Shown: positions 1-10,769 of the stretch, piece after piece
How positions within the stretch are numbered: the stretch's first letter is position 1
Layout: each line of letters starts with the position of its first letter
Assembly: GCA_025454855.1 (NCBI GenBank)
Contig: JALONS010000010.1
Coordinates: forward strand, 1 to 36,265
Length of the DNA: 36,265 bases
Direction: 5' to 3'
DNA from: Arcicella sp.
GTDB lineage: Bacteria > Bacteroidota > Bacteroidia > Cytophagales > Spirosomataceae
Position numbers and translations under genes: made by a program
Notes under the pieces: model-generated
The model's database searches: none
The model's input: only the letters and a program-made list of their open reading frames with translations
Told to the model about the DNA's origin: nothing

Positions 1-1597
1 TTAAAGCTATTGACGTAGGGTGGCAAGCAACACTCCGCTCAAACATACTCACCAAGGTTGAAGCAAAACTATAATCCCGAAACGTATGACAATGATGACT
101 TAATAGTTTTAATTGTGTTTCAGGATTTAAAAGCGATAAATCGTCTATATTGTTAGTTGGATTTTCAACTATTTCATTTAGAATATTTTGGAAATAAGAT
201 AACAACTGCTCCGCTCTTTCATGACTAAATAATTGGGTATTATATTTCCATAAACCAACCATTTTCTCTCCATCATCACACAATTCTAAAGAAGTATCAT
301 ATTGCCCTTCTAATTGTGGTAAATCAAGCGGTATTAAGGTTAAATTTTTGTACGAATAGGCTTCCTCGTTGGGGTTGGGCATAAATAGCTTTTTGATTTC
401 CCCAACGCCTTCTAAATTTAAATAATTAAAAAGGACTTGAAATACAGGTGATACATTGGTATTTCTTGGTAAGTCTAAATCCTTAACTAATTGTAGGAAA
501 GGATATTCTTGATGTTGAAAAGCCGATAAAATAGTTTCTTTATTAGTCTTCAAGAAACCTACGAAATCTTTCGATTCTGTAAAATCAGCACGCATGGGTA
601 GTAGATTGACAAAATGCCCGATCGATTTTGAGAAATTTGCATTAAGTCTACCAGAAGAAACAGGAGAGCCAACAATAATGTCGTCCTGACCACTAATTCG
701 ATAAAGAAAAACTTGAAAAATGGATAACAAAGTAGTGTAGAGCGTACAATTATTAGCCTTTGAAAACGCTTTTAGGCTCAAATACAAACCTCTGTTTAAC
801 TCAAAGGTTATCTTATTTCCAAAGAGTGAAGGTAAAGCAGGGCGTTGTTGATCATTTGGTAAGTTAAGAGTAGGAATTTCTCCTAATAATTGATTCTGCC
901 AATATTTCTTTAATTTTTTTCCTTCCTCTCCTAAGATTATTTGTTGTTGTTTTTTTACAAAATTTATGTATGATTCATCAACTTGCGAGTTTCGGAACAA
1001 TGTAAAATTTTCAAATGAATCATACGATTCTAAAATCTCCTGAACCAATAAAACTAATGAGTAAGCATCTACTGCAATGTGATGAAAATTCAATAACAAT
1101 ATCGTTTCATCATCATTTACCTTGAAAACATGAATCCTGAAAACGGGTTCATTTTCTAAATCAAAGGGAAGTTGATATGTTAGTTTTAGGCTTTTATAGA
1201 CATCTTCACGAGTCCACCCAGAAGCTTCAATTTGATGAATGATAACCTCTTGATGAGTATTAATTTTTTGACATGGTACATCATCTTGAATAACAAAATT
1301 TGTTCTAAGAATTTGATGAAAATCAACTTTTTCTTGAAAAACTTTTCTAAAAACTTCTACATCAAATTTTGAGGTAATTTTAACAGCAAAGCCCACATTG
1401 TAAGCAGTATTTCCTTCAAAAGTTTGATTGATAATCCATAGAGATTCTTGATTATAGGACATTCGCTGCAAACCATTCTCTCTCATTCTTTTTTCAGCCA
1501 GAAGCCTTTTGATAAGCTCAGACTTATCTTCTCGTAAAAATTCACTTCTTGAACCAATATCCTTGGTATGTAACGGCTTATTTTGAATGGGATTCAT
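1..1597 (-). CDS. Non-ribosomal peptide synthetase, N-terminal condensation domain and start of an adenylation domain; truncated by window left edge
   Basis: Own translation of minus strand from ATG at 1595-1597: MNPIQNKPLHTKDIGSRSEFLRE...; C-domain motif NFHHIAVDAYS (HHxxxD), GHFVNLLPMRADF motif, then A-domain-like start TLVSMFERSVACHPTSIAL at the edge. Not in ORF track because no stop is in the window. Confidence 0.93.
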   Translation of the reverse strand, partial: MNPIQNKPLHTKDIGSRSEFLREDKSELIKRLLAEKRMRENGLQRMSYNQESLWIINQTFEGNTAYNVGFAVKITSKFDVEVFRKVFQEKVDFHQILRTNFVIQDDVPCQKINTHQEVIIHQIEASGWTREDVYKSLKLTYQLPFDLENEPVFRIHVFKVNDDETILLLNFHHIAVDAYSLVLLVQEILESYDSFENFTLFRNSQVDESYINFVKKQQQIILGEEGKKLKKYWQNQLLGEIPTLNLPNDQQRPALPSLFGNKITFELNRGLYLSLKAFSKANNCTLYTTLLSIFQVFLYRISGQDDIIVGSPVSSGRLNANFSKSIGHFVNLLPMRADFTESKDFVGFLKTNKETILSAFQHQEYPFLQLVKDLDLPRNTNVSPVFQVLFNYLNLEGVGEIKKLFMPNPNEEAYSYKNLTLIPLDLPQLEGQYDTSLELCDDGEKMVGLWKYNTQLFSHERAEQLLSYFQNILNEIVENPTNNIDDLSLLNPETQLKLLSHHCHTFRDYSFASTLVSMFERSVACHPTSIAL

Positions 1598-1677
1598 TAC
1601 TTATCACGAGAATAGATTAAAATGATACACTTCTATATTTTTTGATGCAAAGAATCTGTAATTGAGTTCCTTCGTGT

Positions 1678-3834
1678 TTAATAAACTGCTTGTTCAGACA
1701 ACAAACTTTCTAATAAATTCTCAATTTCTTCTGATGAAAGGTTTTCTATATCTATTTCATTTTCAAGAGGTTGTACCTGCCCCAACATAAATTTATTATT
1801 CTTTTTGCTCACTAAAAGATTTACTAATTCTTGTACTGATATACCATCTAAGAACTCACGTATCTCAATTGGAATTCCTAATTCTCTTTCAATTCTATTG
1901 CTCAACTGCATACCCATCAACGAATCAAATCCCATTTCAATAAATGATGCGTTAAGAGGGATTTTTTCAGGATTTAATAAGATTGTTTCAAATATTAAAT
2001 TATGGCAGTATTTGAGCATCAATTCATACTGATTTTCATTATTTGTATGAAGCAGTGCATCTAAAATAGAATTTACTTTTGGGGCATGAGCTTCATTTAT
2101 CTCTGCTTCACTTGCAAAAATTTTCTGTGCTATTACATTTAACTCTTTGTTCAAAAACGCCTCTTTACAAGCACTATGCTGTATTTTTCCACTGGATGTT
2201 TTAGGGATACTCATTACTCTGAGCAATACAATTGCATGAGGCACAATACCATGTTCAAGTGAAACCGCTTGTCTGATAGCTTGGTACACTTCCTCAACGT
2301 TAATATTATTTGTATATACACGTTCAACTTCTTGAAGTACAATTAGCTTTTCATCTCCTTCTACTTCAATCGAAAAAACCGCTCCACAACCAGCCCTAAG
2401 AGTATGATGACTTTCTTCAACGGTCAGCTCAATATCCTGAGGGTAATGGTTTACGCCACGAATAATCATCATATCTTTCATTCGACCCGTAATGTATAAA
2501 TGACCCTCATTCAAGAACCCTAAATCACCTGTTTTGAAATATTTTTTATCAGGAAATCCACTTAATGTAGCCCCAAAAGCACTTTCTGTCAATTCTGGCA
2601 TATTCCAATACCCTTTAGCAATACTTTTACCCGAAACCCAAATTTCTCCTATACAATTTTCTGAAAGTTTTTCATGAGTATGAGGATTGGAAATAACAAT
2701 TTCTTGTTGACAAAAAGGGTCTCCACAACTCACATAACCTCTGGACAATTCCTCTTTCTGAGTTACGAAAGAAACTTGATTAACTTTTACTTTGTCTTTA
2801 TTCAAATATTTTACAATAGGCAATGTTTGTGCCTTACCACCAGCTGCCAACAATGTAGTTTCGGCCATACCGTAGCAAGGGTAAAAATTTTCTATTTTAA
2901 ACCCAAATGAACCAAATTTTTCAGCAAAACTTTGCATTGTTTCCATCCTAACAGTTTCTGCCCCATTGCTTGCTAACTTCCAAGAACTGAGGTCAATTCC
3001 TTCCATTTGGTCGATACTTATATTTTTTACGCATAAATCATAGGCAAAGTTCGGTGCTGCACTGGTTGTAGCCCTATATTTAGAAATTGCCTTGAACCAC
3101 CTGATAGGCTTTTGTATAAATGCCTCTGGAGTCATGAATACACAATACGCTCCTGTGAAAATGGGTTGTAAAATACCACCAATCAAACCCATATCATGAT
3201 AAGGAGGTAACCAAATGACTCCCACCATATCTGAATCCGACTCGAAACCCTGCTGGATTTGCTCTTGATTATGAAGAATGTTTAAATGAGTTATCATTAC
3301 TCCTTTGGGGATTCCCGTTGAGCCAGAGGTATATTGAAGAAAAGCTACATCATCTAAGTTTGCTTTGGGTGATACCCATTGCTCAACTAAACTCAAATCA
3401 TCAAAATCACTAAAAGAGCATAAATCAATACCTCTAAGAATATTTGAAGTTTCAAATTGGGCTTTATCAACAACTTTATTGTGAACCATGGCAAGTTTGG
3501 CACCCGAATCACTCACAATTTTTTCGATTCTATTAAGAGATTGATTCTTACGAATTGGATATGCTGGTACTGCAATTGAGCCAGCATAAAGACATCCCAG
3601 AAAACAGACAATATAATCAAGCCCGTATGGATAAAGTAACAAAATTCTCTCACCAGCCAGTCCCATTTTCTGTAGATTAGCACCTACTAATTTTGCCTTA
3701 AAGTCAAGCTCTTTATAAGTAATATGAGTTTCTTCATCCGTTCCATCAGTTAAAAAAGTATATGCTCTCTTATCGGGATTGAGGAGTGCATGATGTTGAA
3801 GCACTTCAACAAAAGTATTTTCTGACTTAATCAT
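1678..3834 (-). CDS. Fatty acyl-AMP ligase (FAAL) with C-terminal acyl carrier protein domain
   Basis: LQYTSGSTGIPKGVMITH AMP-binding motif, YKTGDLG, FAAL-type N-terminus (YPYGLDYIVCFLGCLYAGSIAVPAYP), C-terminal carrier motif MGFDSLMGMQL. Confidence 0.95.
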   Translation of the reverse strand: MIKSENTFVEVLQHHALLNPDKRAYTFLTDGTDEETHITYKELDFKAKLVGANLQKMGLAGERILLLYPYGLDYIVCFLGCLYAGSIAVPAYPIRKNQSLNRIEKIVSDSGAKLAMVHNKVVDKAQFETSNILRGIDLCSFSDFDDLSLVEQWVSPKANLDDVAFLQYTSGSTGIPKGVMITHLNILHNQEQIQQGFESDSDMVGVIWLPPYHDMGLIGGILQPIFTGAYCVFMTPEAFIQKPIRWFKAISKYRATTSAAPNFAYDLCVKNISIDQMEGIDLSSWKLASNGAETVRMETMQSFAEKFGSFGFKIENFYPCYGMAETTLLAAGGKAQTLPIVKYLNKDKVKVNQVSFVTQKEELSRGYVSCGDPFCQQEIVISNPHTHEKLSENCIGEIWVSGKSIAKGYWNMPELTESAFGATLSGFPDKKYFKTGDLGFLNEGHLYITGRMKDMMIIRGVNHYPQDIELTVEESHHTLRAGCGAVFSIEVEGDEKLIVLQEVERVYTNNINVEEVYQAIRQAVSLEHGIVPHAIVLLRVMSIPKTSSGKIQHSACKEAFLNKELNVIAQKIFASEAEINEAHAPKVNSILDALLHTNNENQYELMLKYCHNLIFETILLNPEKIPLNASFIEMGFDSLMGMQLSNRIERELGIPIEIREFLDGISVQELVNLLVSKKNNKFMLGQVQPLENEIDIENLSSEEIENLLESLLSEQAVY

Positions 3835-3942
3835 AATAATCTAATTTTTTGAGATGGATGAATACAAAAAATTGCTAACGACAATATATATACGTTATCA
3901 AACTGAAAACTCCTTTTAGCAAAATTTTTATTTCAGGTGATT

Positions 3943-5325
3943 CTAATAAATTGATGAAAGTCTTTGGGTAAGTGCTGACTTGATAAGATCTATTCCATCA
4001 TTAAAGTCGTTATTAGTCGTTATCGCTGATTTCATATTTTCTATATTTGTTTTGTATGATAAATCAAAAAGTATTGAATCAGACTTCTTTTTTATCTTTT
4101 TACAATTATCGTAGTTTATTTTACCCCTTAACCCAATTTTATGAAATACAACTCTGGCGGCATTTCCTGGTTGATCAAAACGATTACTCAATGGATAAAC
4201 CAACATAGGAACTCCTAAAAGAATACATTCTACAATAGAAGAAATTCCACCGTGAGTAATCATCATATTAGCATGCCTCAACACTTGTAACTGTGGTACT
4301 CGTTGAAAAATAAAAATATTTTCAGGTACGTTTTCAAAGTCATTTTCTGTTAGTTTATCACCTACCGAAAGAATTAACCTGTATTTATTGTTGCTTCCAA
4401 AAGCTTCAATAACTTTTCTGAAAAAGTGAAGCGGGTTTCCATATTGAATCGCCGCAAGCGTGCCAAGTGAACAATAGATAAGTACTTGTCCAGATTCTGT
4501 TTTCAAAGATTCTTTAAAACGAAGTTCATTATCAGGCATTTTTTCATATCGGTTCAAATCCACTACTGAACCGATGTTAATTTGATTAGGATGTTTGTCT
4601 CTCGGAAAATCAAATTCTTTTGGAATTGCCACAATTTCAGGCAAATTATTAAATCCTATGTGAAAGGCCTTATTGAATTCTATTACTTCACTTAAAGGAA
4701 ATTTATTCTTTTGAGCTAACAAACTTGTAAGTGAGTAAATCCTTAACCTTTCTTCAAAACTTACTGAAAAAAATTTTATATAAATTTCATTTTCAAGAAA
4801 TAACCTAACTCTATGTCTAATCCAAGTCCATCTTGATTTCCAGTGAGACCACTTAGAGTCATTTGGTATCATGGATGAAGTACACACTGGTACATTAAAA
4901 GCCTTGGTCATAGGTACAAAAAGCGTATAAAAAAACATGGGAATTTTATACTTTGATAACAAAATTGCGTCAATTGTATAATGTGTATCTAAAATTAGCA
5001 AATCCGGTTTGATTCTATCAATGATTTCATCATAGATTTCTTCCTCAAGAATCCACTTATCAATTCTTGATAGATAATTAAAATGTTTTTTTATTTTTCC
5101 ATAAATATTAAACTGAGCTAACTTTCTAACGTCAGGTTTGGGAAAATGATCAAAACCTATTGGTTCGACTTCAAAACCTTGTTTCCCAACTATATCAATG
5201 ATTGACCCATTTGTAACATCAATATAAATTATTCGGTGTCCCAAATCTTTAAGACTCCTCATAACTTTGAAGGTCGAATTCAAATGGCTCGTAGCGGGAT
5301 GAATTATCAATGTAATAGTTGCCAT
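3943..5325 (-). CDS. GT1/MGT-family glycosyltransferase (paralog of 28101-29498)
   Basis: UGT/MGT signature THGGISSIVECILLGVPMLVYPLSNRFDQPGNAARV; IYCSLGT motif. Confidence 0.88.
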   Translation of the reverse strand: MATITLIIHPATSHLNSTFKVMRSLKDLGHRIIYIDVTNGSIIDIVGKQGFEVEPIGFDHFPKPDVRKLAQFNIYGKIKKHFNYLSRIDKWILEEEIYDEIIDRIKPDLLILDTHYTIDAILLSKYKIPMFFYTLFVPMTKAFNVPVCTSSMIPNDSKWSHWKSRWTWIRHRVRLFLENEIYIKFFSVSFEERLRIYSLTSLLAQKNKFPLSEVIEFNKAFHIGFNNLPEIVAIPKEFDFPRDKHPNQINIGSVVDLNRYEKMPDNELRFKESLKTESGQVLIYCSLGTLAAIQYGNPLHFFRKVIEAFGSNNKYRLILSVGDKLTENDFENVPENIFIFQRVPQLQVLRHANMMITHGGISSIVECILLGVPMLVYPLSNRFDQPGNAARVVFHKIGLRGKINYDNCKKIKKKSDSILFDLSYKTNIENMKSAITTNNDFNDGIDLIKSALTQRLSSIY

Positions 5326-5421
5326 TTTTTCTGATTCAAAGGAAATAAAAAGGATAGCTTTCTAATAAAATATTATGTAAATACCTTAAAATATTATCTG
5401 AAACCCCATAAATTCATGATG

Positions 5422-5574
5422 GGAGCTGTTTGAACTTTCACTTTCAACTAAAATAAAGTCATTTAAAATCTCTTGTCCCGATAACTTTTCAACGTAGTTC
5501 GGCTATGCTTCAAAATTTCAGACCAATAGAAAGCACAATAATTAATAATAGAAATGGGAAGTTTAAACAGCTTC
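5422..5574 (+). repeat. MITE-like element copy 1 with imperfect terminal inverted repeats (GGAGCTGTTTGAACTTTC ... GGGAAGTTTAAACAGCTTC)
   Basis: Inverted termini and a sequence resembling the reverse complement of 23163-23322, including an internal block CGTAGTTCGGCTATGCTTCAAAATTTC. Confidence 0.7.
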
Positions 5575-5580
5575 ATGCTT

Positions 5581-6498
5581 TTATCTAAATTGTGCCATGA
5601 AATACTGCAATTTTGTTTTTTCTCCCAATATTTGATTAACCCTTCTATGATACTCGGGGTATTCTTTTTTGAGAACGGACGAAAGTGTATTGCATTTAGA
5701 AAGTTGTCGTTTAAAAGAACCTACTAAATGTACATAATTCAAGTCATTAGACCCCATTTTATTGAATTGAGATATGGGTTTATAATCCGAGAACTGTTCA
5801 GTATCTTTCGTAAAATAATCAATATCTATTTTAGCTTTTTGAGCCATACAAATAAGGAGAAATTGCTCAAAGACGCAGTTGAAAAACTGAAAGTCTTTAT
5901 CTGAAGCATAGGTAAAATATTCTTGTGCGAAGTGTAGTGCTTCTTTGGAAAATTGTTTTATGAAGTCGATATTGTTTCCTCCAAAAATACCCATATTTGA
6001 GGCTAATATATGGTTCGTTTGGCTTAAATAATCTTTAATCTCTGTTGGCAAGTAATTTTGGGTTTTAATGATTGCTTTCATTGCTGAATGATAACAATCA
6101 AAATTCACCTCTAAGTTTTGAGAAATTATTGCTGCTTTTTCTAAAGATTCTGTAAATGGTTTTGAAATAAAGATGTCTCCATCAATATGTATAAAAGGTT
6201 TATCCTGAAGGCTATAACTGATGAGTTTAGCAATAGCCCAAAATTGCCAAGGGTAACCATTGATATCATCGAGAACGACTTTTACGCTTGTATATGGGAG
6301 TTTTAATTCATCAATTAAAAGTTCTTTCCCCAGGGAATCTGTAACAAGTTCAACTTCATCATAATATTCTCTTAACCTCAAACAGCTCAAGGCCCAACTC
6401 ATATAGTGATGATTTGTTGTGAGCCAAGCCGACCTAAAAGTCTTTAAATCGGCTAAATCTACAACATTACAAGTCCAAAATGTTTGTACAATTTTCAT
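5581..6498 (-). CDS. DUF6734-like putative GT-A glycosyltransferase (paralog of 6583-7527)
   Basis: MKIVQTFWTC N-terminus, DxD-like motif FIHIDGDIFISKP; close similarity to the adjacent ORF along its length. Confidence 0.65.
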   Translation of the reverse strand: MKIVQTFWTCNVVDLADLKTFRSAWLTTNHHYMSWALSCLRLREYYDEVELVTDSLGKELLIDELKLPYTSVKVVLDDINGYPWQFWAIAKLISYSLQDKPFIHIDGDIFISKPFTESLEKAAIISQNLEVNFDCYHSAMKAIIKTQNYLPTEIKDYLSQTNHILASNMGIFGGNNIDFIKQFSKEALHFAQEYFTYASDKDFQFFNCVFEQFLLICMAQKAKIDIDYFTKDTEQFSDYKPISQFNKMGSNDLNYVHLVGSFKRQLSKCNTLSSVLKKEYPEYHRRVNQILGEKTKLQYFMAQFR

Positions 6499-6582
6499 AA
6501 TATAGCGTTTGGATGTTAGTTTTTTACTTTACATTTTAGGTTTCTTTATTTCATTGGGCATCAAAATAATGAATCTATAAAC

Positions 6583-7527
6583 TCAAAACATTCCACTGGG
6601 AGCAGGTTCAAAGTATAGTTTTAAATGATTCCGTTTTCCTAAAACTTGATTTATTCTTTTATAATATTTTTGATAGCGAGTTCTCAAAACAAACGCCAAT
6701 TTTAGACAATTTAGATATTCACGTTTATGATAGCCTCCTAAATGAACGAACCCGTACTGGTTATTTCCTCTGAAATTGATTTTAGATAGTGGATCATCAA
6801 AGTTAAACTTGTTATATTTTTTTGAGTCAATTTCAAAAAAATATTGTATCGGTATTTTCTTAATATCTGCCATGCTATGCATTAACTCTTGTTCAAATAA
6901 TGTATTAAAGAAAGGCAGATTTTCATCTGTAGAATCAGAGTAAAATTCTTTTGAAAAATCCATTGCTCTACTGGAATAGTCTTTTATAAATTCAATATTA
7001 TTTCCGCCAAAGATTCCCATACAGGAGGCTAAAGGCTTATTATTAATACTTCTTTGGGATAATATTTCAGTAGGGATTTCTCTTTTAAAGTCCAAAGCAG
7101 CATCAAGTGCTATTCTGTAGCAGGTGTAATCATCTTCAATATTTTGAGATAAGATTTCAGATTCGTGTATCGATTGTGAAAACGGTTTTGATATAAAAAC
7201 ATCGCCATCAACATGAATAAATGGTGAATCCTGCAAACCATAGGCAACTAATTTGGAAGTTGCCCAAAAACGGTTTGGACAACCTTCTAATTTTTCATCA
7301 AGGACAACCTTTACGCTTGTGTAAGGTAAGCCCAATTCGTCTATTAAAAGTTGCTTACCTACTTTATCAGTAACTAATTCAACATCATTATAGAAGTTCC
7401 GGAGCTGAAGACAGCTCAGAGCCCAGCCCATGTAATGGTGATGATTAGTAAGCCAACCAGACCTAAATTTTTTAAGCTCTTGTATTGTATCAATTTTACA
7501 ACTCCAAAACGTTTGAACAATTTTCAT
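6583..7527 (-). CDS. DUF6734-like putative GT-A glycosyltransferase (paralog of 5581-6498)
   Basis: MKIVQTFWSC N-terminus, FIHVDGDVFISKP DxD-like motif; ASCMGIFGGNNIEFIK conserved between paralogs. Confidence 0.65.
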   Translation of the reverse strand: MKIVQTFWSCKIDTIQELKKFRSGWLTNHHHYMGWALSCLQLRNFYNDVELVTDKVGKQLLIDELGLPYTSVKVVLDEKLEGCPNRFWATSKLVAYGLQDSPFIHVDGDVFISKPFSQSIHESEILSQNIEDDYTCYRIALDAALDFKREIPTEILSQRSINNKPLASCMGIFGGNNIEFIKDYSSRAMDFSKEFYSDSTDENLPFFNTLFEQELMHSMADIKKIPIQYFFEIDSKKYNKFNFDDPLSKINFRGNNQYGFVHLGGYHKREYLNCLKLAFVLRTRYQKYYKRINQVLGKRNHLKLYFEPAPSGMF

Positions 7528-7551
7528 ATCTTTAACTGAGAATGTTATTAG

Positions 7552-9948
7552 TTACTTAACTCTATTTTTTTCTGTTTCTGAACCCACAACTCTATTTCTA
7601 TTTGATTTAAGAATACTATTTCCAAAAGAGTAGCTAAAAGAGAGACGAGCGTCTCGTGAATCAGACAAACGTCTATATTGCAAATCAATATCTTTGAACC
7701 TAATATTGCCTGTTACATTGGTTGTATAGAAAATATCGTTCAAAACAAAGGCTAATCTTGCTCTATTGTTCCACATTTTTTTCGCAATTACAAAACTCAG
7801 ATACCCTGATTCTTGTCCTTCAAAGAATCCTTGAATAAATGGAGACATATAATGTGCATGTAAATCTGCTGAAACGGTTTCTGAAACTTTAAAGAAAAGA
7901 TGTGCTGCTCCGCCCACAGTCCACTTACTGACATCATAATTTTCATTCAAATAATTCGCCTGATAATGGTTTTTAATAATTTGGGTACCTCCAAAACCTG
8001 TAATCCTGCTTCCAAAATTTAAAGGAAAATTCACCTCAAAAACTGTACTGCTCAATGAAGCAATATTTTGAGACTGGGTGAAAGTAATATTCCCCTCTTG
8101 TCGGGGGGCATCAATAATAATATCACTGGTATTATTTGTACTTACTGACAAAAATGGAAGACCATCATAAACTAAGCCAAGTTTAGAAGAAGTAATCATT
8201 TCAGGAAGTAAAAGTGGGTTCCCTTGTTGATACGTTAAAGGATCCATAAAAAACTTAAATGGATTTTGCTGTTGATAACTTGGTCTATTCAATCTTCTTC
8301 CCACCGTACCAATAAGGGTGAAGTGTTCTCCCATTTTTTTAGAAATGAATACACTGGGAAATGGTTGCCAATAGTTTCTATCCAAAACATTTACTCCTCC
8401 CGAATTACCCTGTGCGATAGTCTGTTCTGCTCTCATACCAATCTGCAAATCCCATGTTCTCCATTTTTTAAAATAAGTCAAATAAACTGAATTAATTTTT
8501 TCTGTATATAGAAACTGATTCGTTTTGAGAACATCAATTACTTCATTTTGAGTAAATTTCAAATCATAATCAATATTAGCATCGCTCAACTTCAGACCCA
8601 ATTCAATTTTCTGGTTATTGATGAATGGTAAGGAATAATCTACTTTAAATGTCTTGAAATTTACAGGATTAATAACTGTTTGCGTATTTTTAGTAACTGT
8701 CCCCAAATTCTCTTTGTAAAGAATCCGAAAGTTGTTATTACTATTAATATCATAGACACCTTGATCAAAATCAATGTTTAATTCATGCCCCGTAGAATCG
8801 AAGTTATGTTTCCAATTTAAGTTATAAGCATAATTTGTACGGTTAGTTTCTTGGGAATTTAGTGATGAAAACTCTGAAATTAATTCATTATTGCTTTTTA
8901 AACGTTGCTGGGTAAAATTCTGAAAATCACCTAATTCATTCCGAGTATTCCATGAAATTAATGCACCAAAAGTATTTTTATTATTTAAGCTAAAATCAGC
9001 TCCGGCTGACAAACTATTGGAGGAATTTGAAGATGGATTAAAATTCTTTTGTGAATAAACATTATCTTTTATAAAACGATTAAGCTCCGTTTGTTCAAAT
9101 TGATATCTGTTTGAATAATTGTAATTTCCAAAAAGATTCCATTGCCCTTTACGATGATTCAATGATATACCTGGACTATAAGCAGTAAACCAACGATTTG
9201 TGTTAGTTTCACCAACTTGTAGGCTATAAGGGTATGCCTTGCCTGTCAAAGAAAATGACCCGTTTGTGCCTAAATTGGCATTCTTTTTCATAATGATATT
9301 TATGATTCCACCCCCAGAGGCATCAAATTTTGCAGATGGATTAGAGATAACCTCAATTTTTTCTATGTTACTACTTTGTAGGGTTCGCAATACCATACTT
9401 ACGTCCGTATATTTTGAAGATCGTCCATCAATCATGACAGTAACACTTGACTTCCCAACCATTGAGACCCCGTCGTTAATCACAACAAGCCCCGGAACTC
9501 TTTGCATGACCTCTAAGGCAGTTAGCCCCATTGAACTCAGGGTTCCTGCAATATTTACAACTAATTTATCGACTTTTTGCTCCAAAAAAGGCTTTCTTGC
9601 ATTCACGGTTACTTCTTGAAGCAACTTAGATTCAGGTAGAATCTGAATTTCAATGCTTTTTTCGGAAGCCTTAGTTAATTCAAAAGGTCTTGAATATGTT
9701 TTCTGATAACCAATCATTGAACACAAAAGAATATAATTACCCTCTACAACATTTTCAAAATTATAAACCCCGTTAATATCACAGAGAGTTGCTTTGATAA
9801 AAGTTGAGTCTTGAGATTTATATAATGAAACAGTTACAAAACCTGCTGCATTATTTTTTTCATCTTTTACTTTTCCTGAAATTTTATTCTGGCTGAATGC
9901 TTGAAATACGCTCAGGTAAATCAACATGAAAAACAGTTGCATTTTCAT
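7552..9948 (-). CDS. Outer-membrane beta-barrel protein, TonB-dependent-receptor-like with N-terminal carboxypeptidase-regulatory-like domain
   Basis: Signal peptide; NKISGKVKDEKNNAAGFVTVSLYKSQDSTFIKATLCDINGVYNFENV; plug region (VMQRVPGLVVINDGVSMVGKSSVTVMIDGR...ASGGGIINIIMKKN) and long beta-rich barrel. Confidence 0.9.
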   Translation of the reverse strand: MKMQLFFMLIYLSVFQAFSQNKISGKVKDEKNNAAGFVTVSLYKSQDSTFIKATLCDINGVYNFENVVEGNYILLCSMIGYQKTYSRPFELTKASEKSIEIQILPESKLLQEVTVNARKPFLEQKVDKLVVNIAGTLSSMGLTALEVMQRVPGLVVINDGVSMVGKSSVTVMIDGRSSKYTDVSMVLRTLQSSNIEKIEVISNPSAKFDASGGGIINIIMKKNANLGTNGSFSLTGKAYPYSLQVGETNTNRWFTAYSPGISLNHRKGQWNLFGNYNYSNRYQFEQTELNRFIKDNVYSQKNFNPSSNSSNSLSAGADFSLNNKNTFGALISWNTRNELGDFQNFTQQRLKSNNELISEFSSLNSQETNRTNYAYNLNWKHNFDSTGHELNIDFDQGVYDINSNNNFRILYKENLGTVTKNTQTVINPVNFKTFKVDYSLPFINNQKIELGLKLSDANIDYDLKFTQNEVIDVLKTNQFLYTEKINSVYLTYFKKWRTWDLQIGMRAEQTIAQGNSGGVNVLDRNYWQPFPSVFISKKMGEHFTLIGTVGRRLNRPSYQQQNPFKFFMDPLTYQQGNPLLLPEMITSSKLGLVYDGLPFLSVSTNNTSDIIIDAPRQEGNITFTQSQNIASLSSTVFEVNFPLNFGSRITGFGGTQIIKNHYQANYLNENYDVSKWTVGGAAHLFFKVSETVSADLHAHYMSPFIQGFFEGQESGYLSFVIAKKMWNNRARLAFVLNDIFYTTNVTGNIRFKDIDLQYRRLSDSRDARLSFSYSFGNSILKSNRNRVVGSETEKNRVK

Positions 9949-10067
9949 ACTTTTAAGTGTTTAAAAGTTACTTACGTTTAAATAAAACAAGTTATACTTG
10001 TAAAAAGGGTATTTAAATTATACAGTTATCTCATAAGTTAGTCTTATACATTACTTCAAGTCTGTTT

Positions 10068-10769
10068 TCAAAAAACATAGCCAAATAATTTCTGACTTTT
10101 CTTTAAATAATGAATACATATATTCTGAAAGTCTTTTAAGTTGAGAGATTCTATTTGAGGCTCTTCCACTAACTGGTACTCTGTTGCTAAATGCGTAATG
10201 AATGTCTTTTGGATGTCAACCCTTCTCAAAAACCAGTATTCATCATCTAACCAAGCCCCTTCATTATCCAGACAAATACTATTTAAATCAATACCAAAGC
10301 CTTCACCACTTCCTTTCATAACCGCTTCTTTCTTAGTCCAATATTCAAAAAAGCTGGTAATTGGATTTTCTGACATTTCAATGTCTCTCCACTCTTTTGA
10401 ATTCATACAACTGTGATAGTCTTCAAAATTGATTATTTTACATTTTTCAATGTCTATACCAACACGCCCTTGATTTGATATAACACAGACAATATAATTA
10501 TTTGAATGTGAGATATTGAAATCAAGTTGTTCACACAAGCATGGCCGCATATAAGGCGAATACAAAATATCTTCTAAATCACTTTTTGATTTAAAATCTT
10601 GAAGAGCTTTTATCAATAATAACTTCCCAAAAACACTCATTTGAGCATCTTCCCAACGATGATATTTTGCAATTGTTTCTTGCATGGATTTAGGCAAAAC
10701 ACTCTTGTAAAATTCAAAATCTTTTTCTGTAAGTTTATCATCAAAATATGTATAGTATATCTTTACCAT
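10068..10769 (-). CDS. Sfp-type 4'-phosphopantetheinyl transferase
   Basis: VGIDIEKC and FFEYWTKKEAVMKGSGEGFGIDL motifs; 233 aa. Confidence 0.93.
   Translation of the reverse strand: MVKIYYTYFDDKLTEKDFEFYKSVLPKSMQETIAKYHRWEDAQMSVFGKLLLIKALQDFKSKSDLEDILYSPYMRPCLCEQLDFNISHSNNYIVCVISNQGRVGIDIEKCKIINFEDYHSCMNSKEWRDIEMSENPITSFFEYWTKKEAVMKGSGEGFGIDLNSICLDNEGAWLDDEYWFLRRVDIQKTFITHLATEYQLVEEPQIESLNLKDFQNICIHYLKKSQKLFGYVF

Noticed and set aside
1805-2910. Plus-strand ORFs 1805-2032 and 2674-2910 inside the FAAL gene
   Set aside because: Antisense to a strongly supported CDS, no recognisable domain.
8266-9619. Plus-strand ORFs 8266-8490 and 9239-9619 inside the OMP gene
   Set aside because: Antisense shadow ORFs of a clear beta-barrel CDS.
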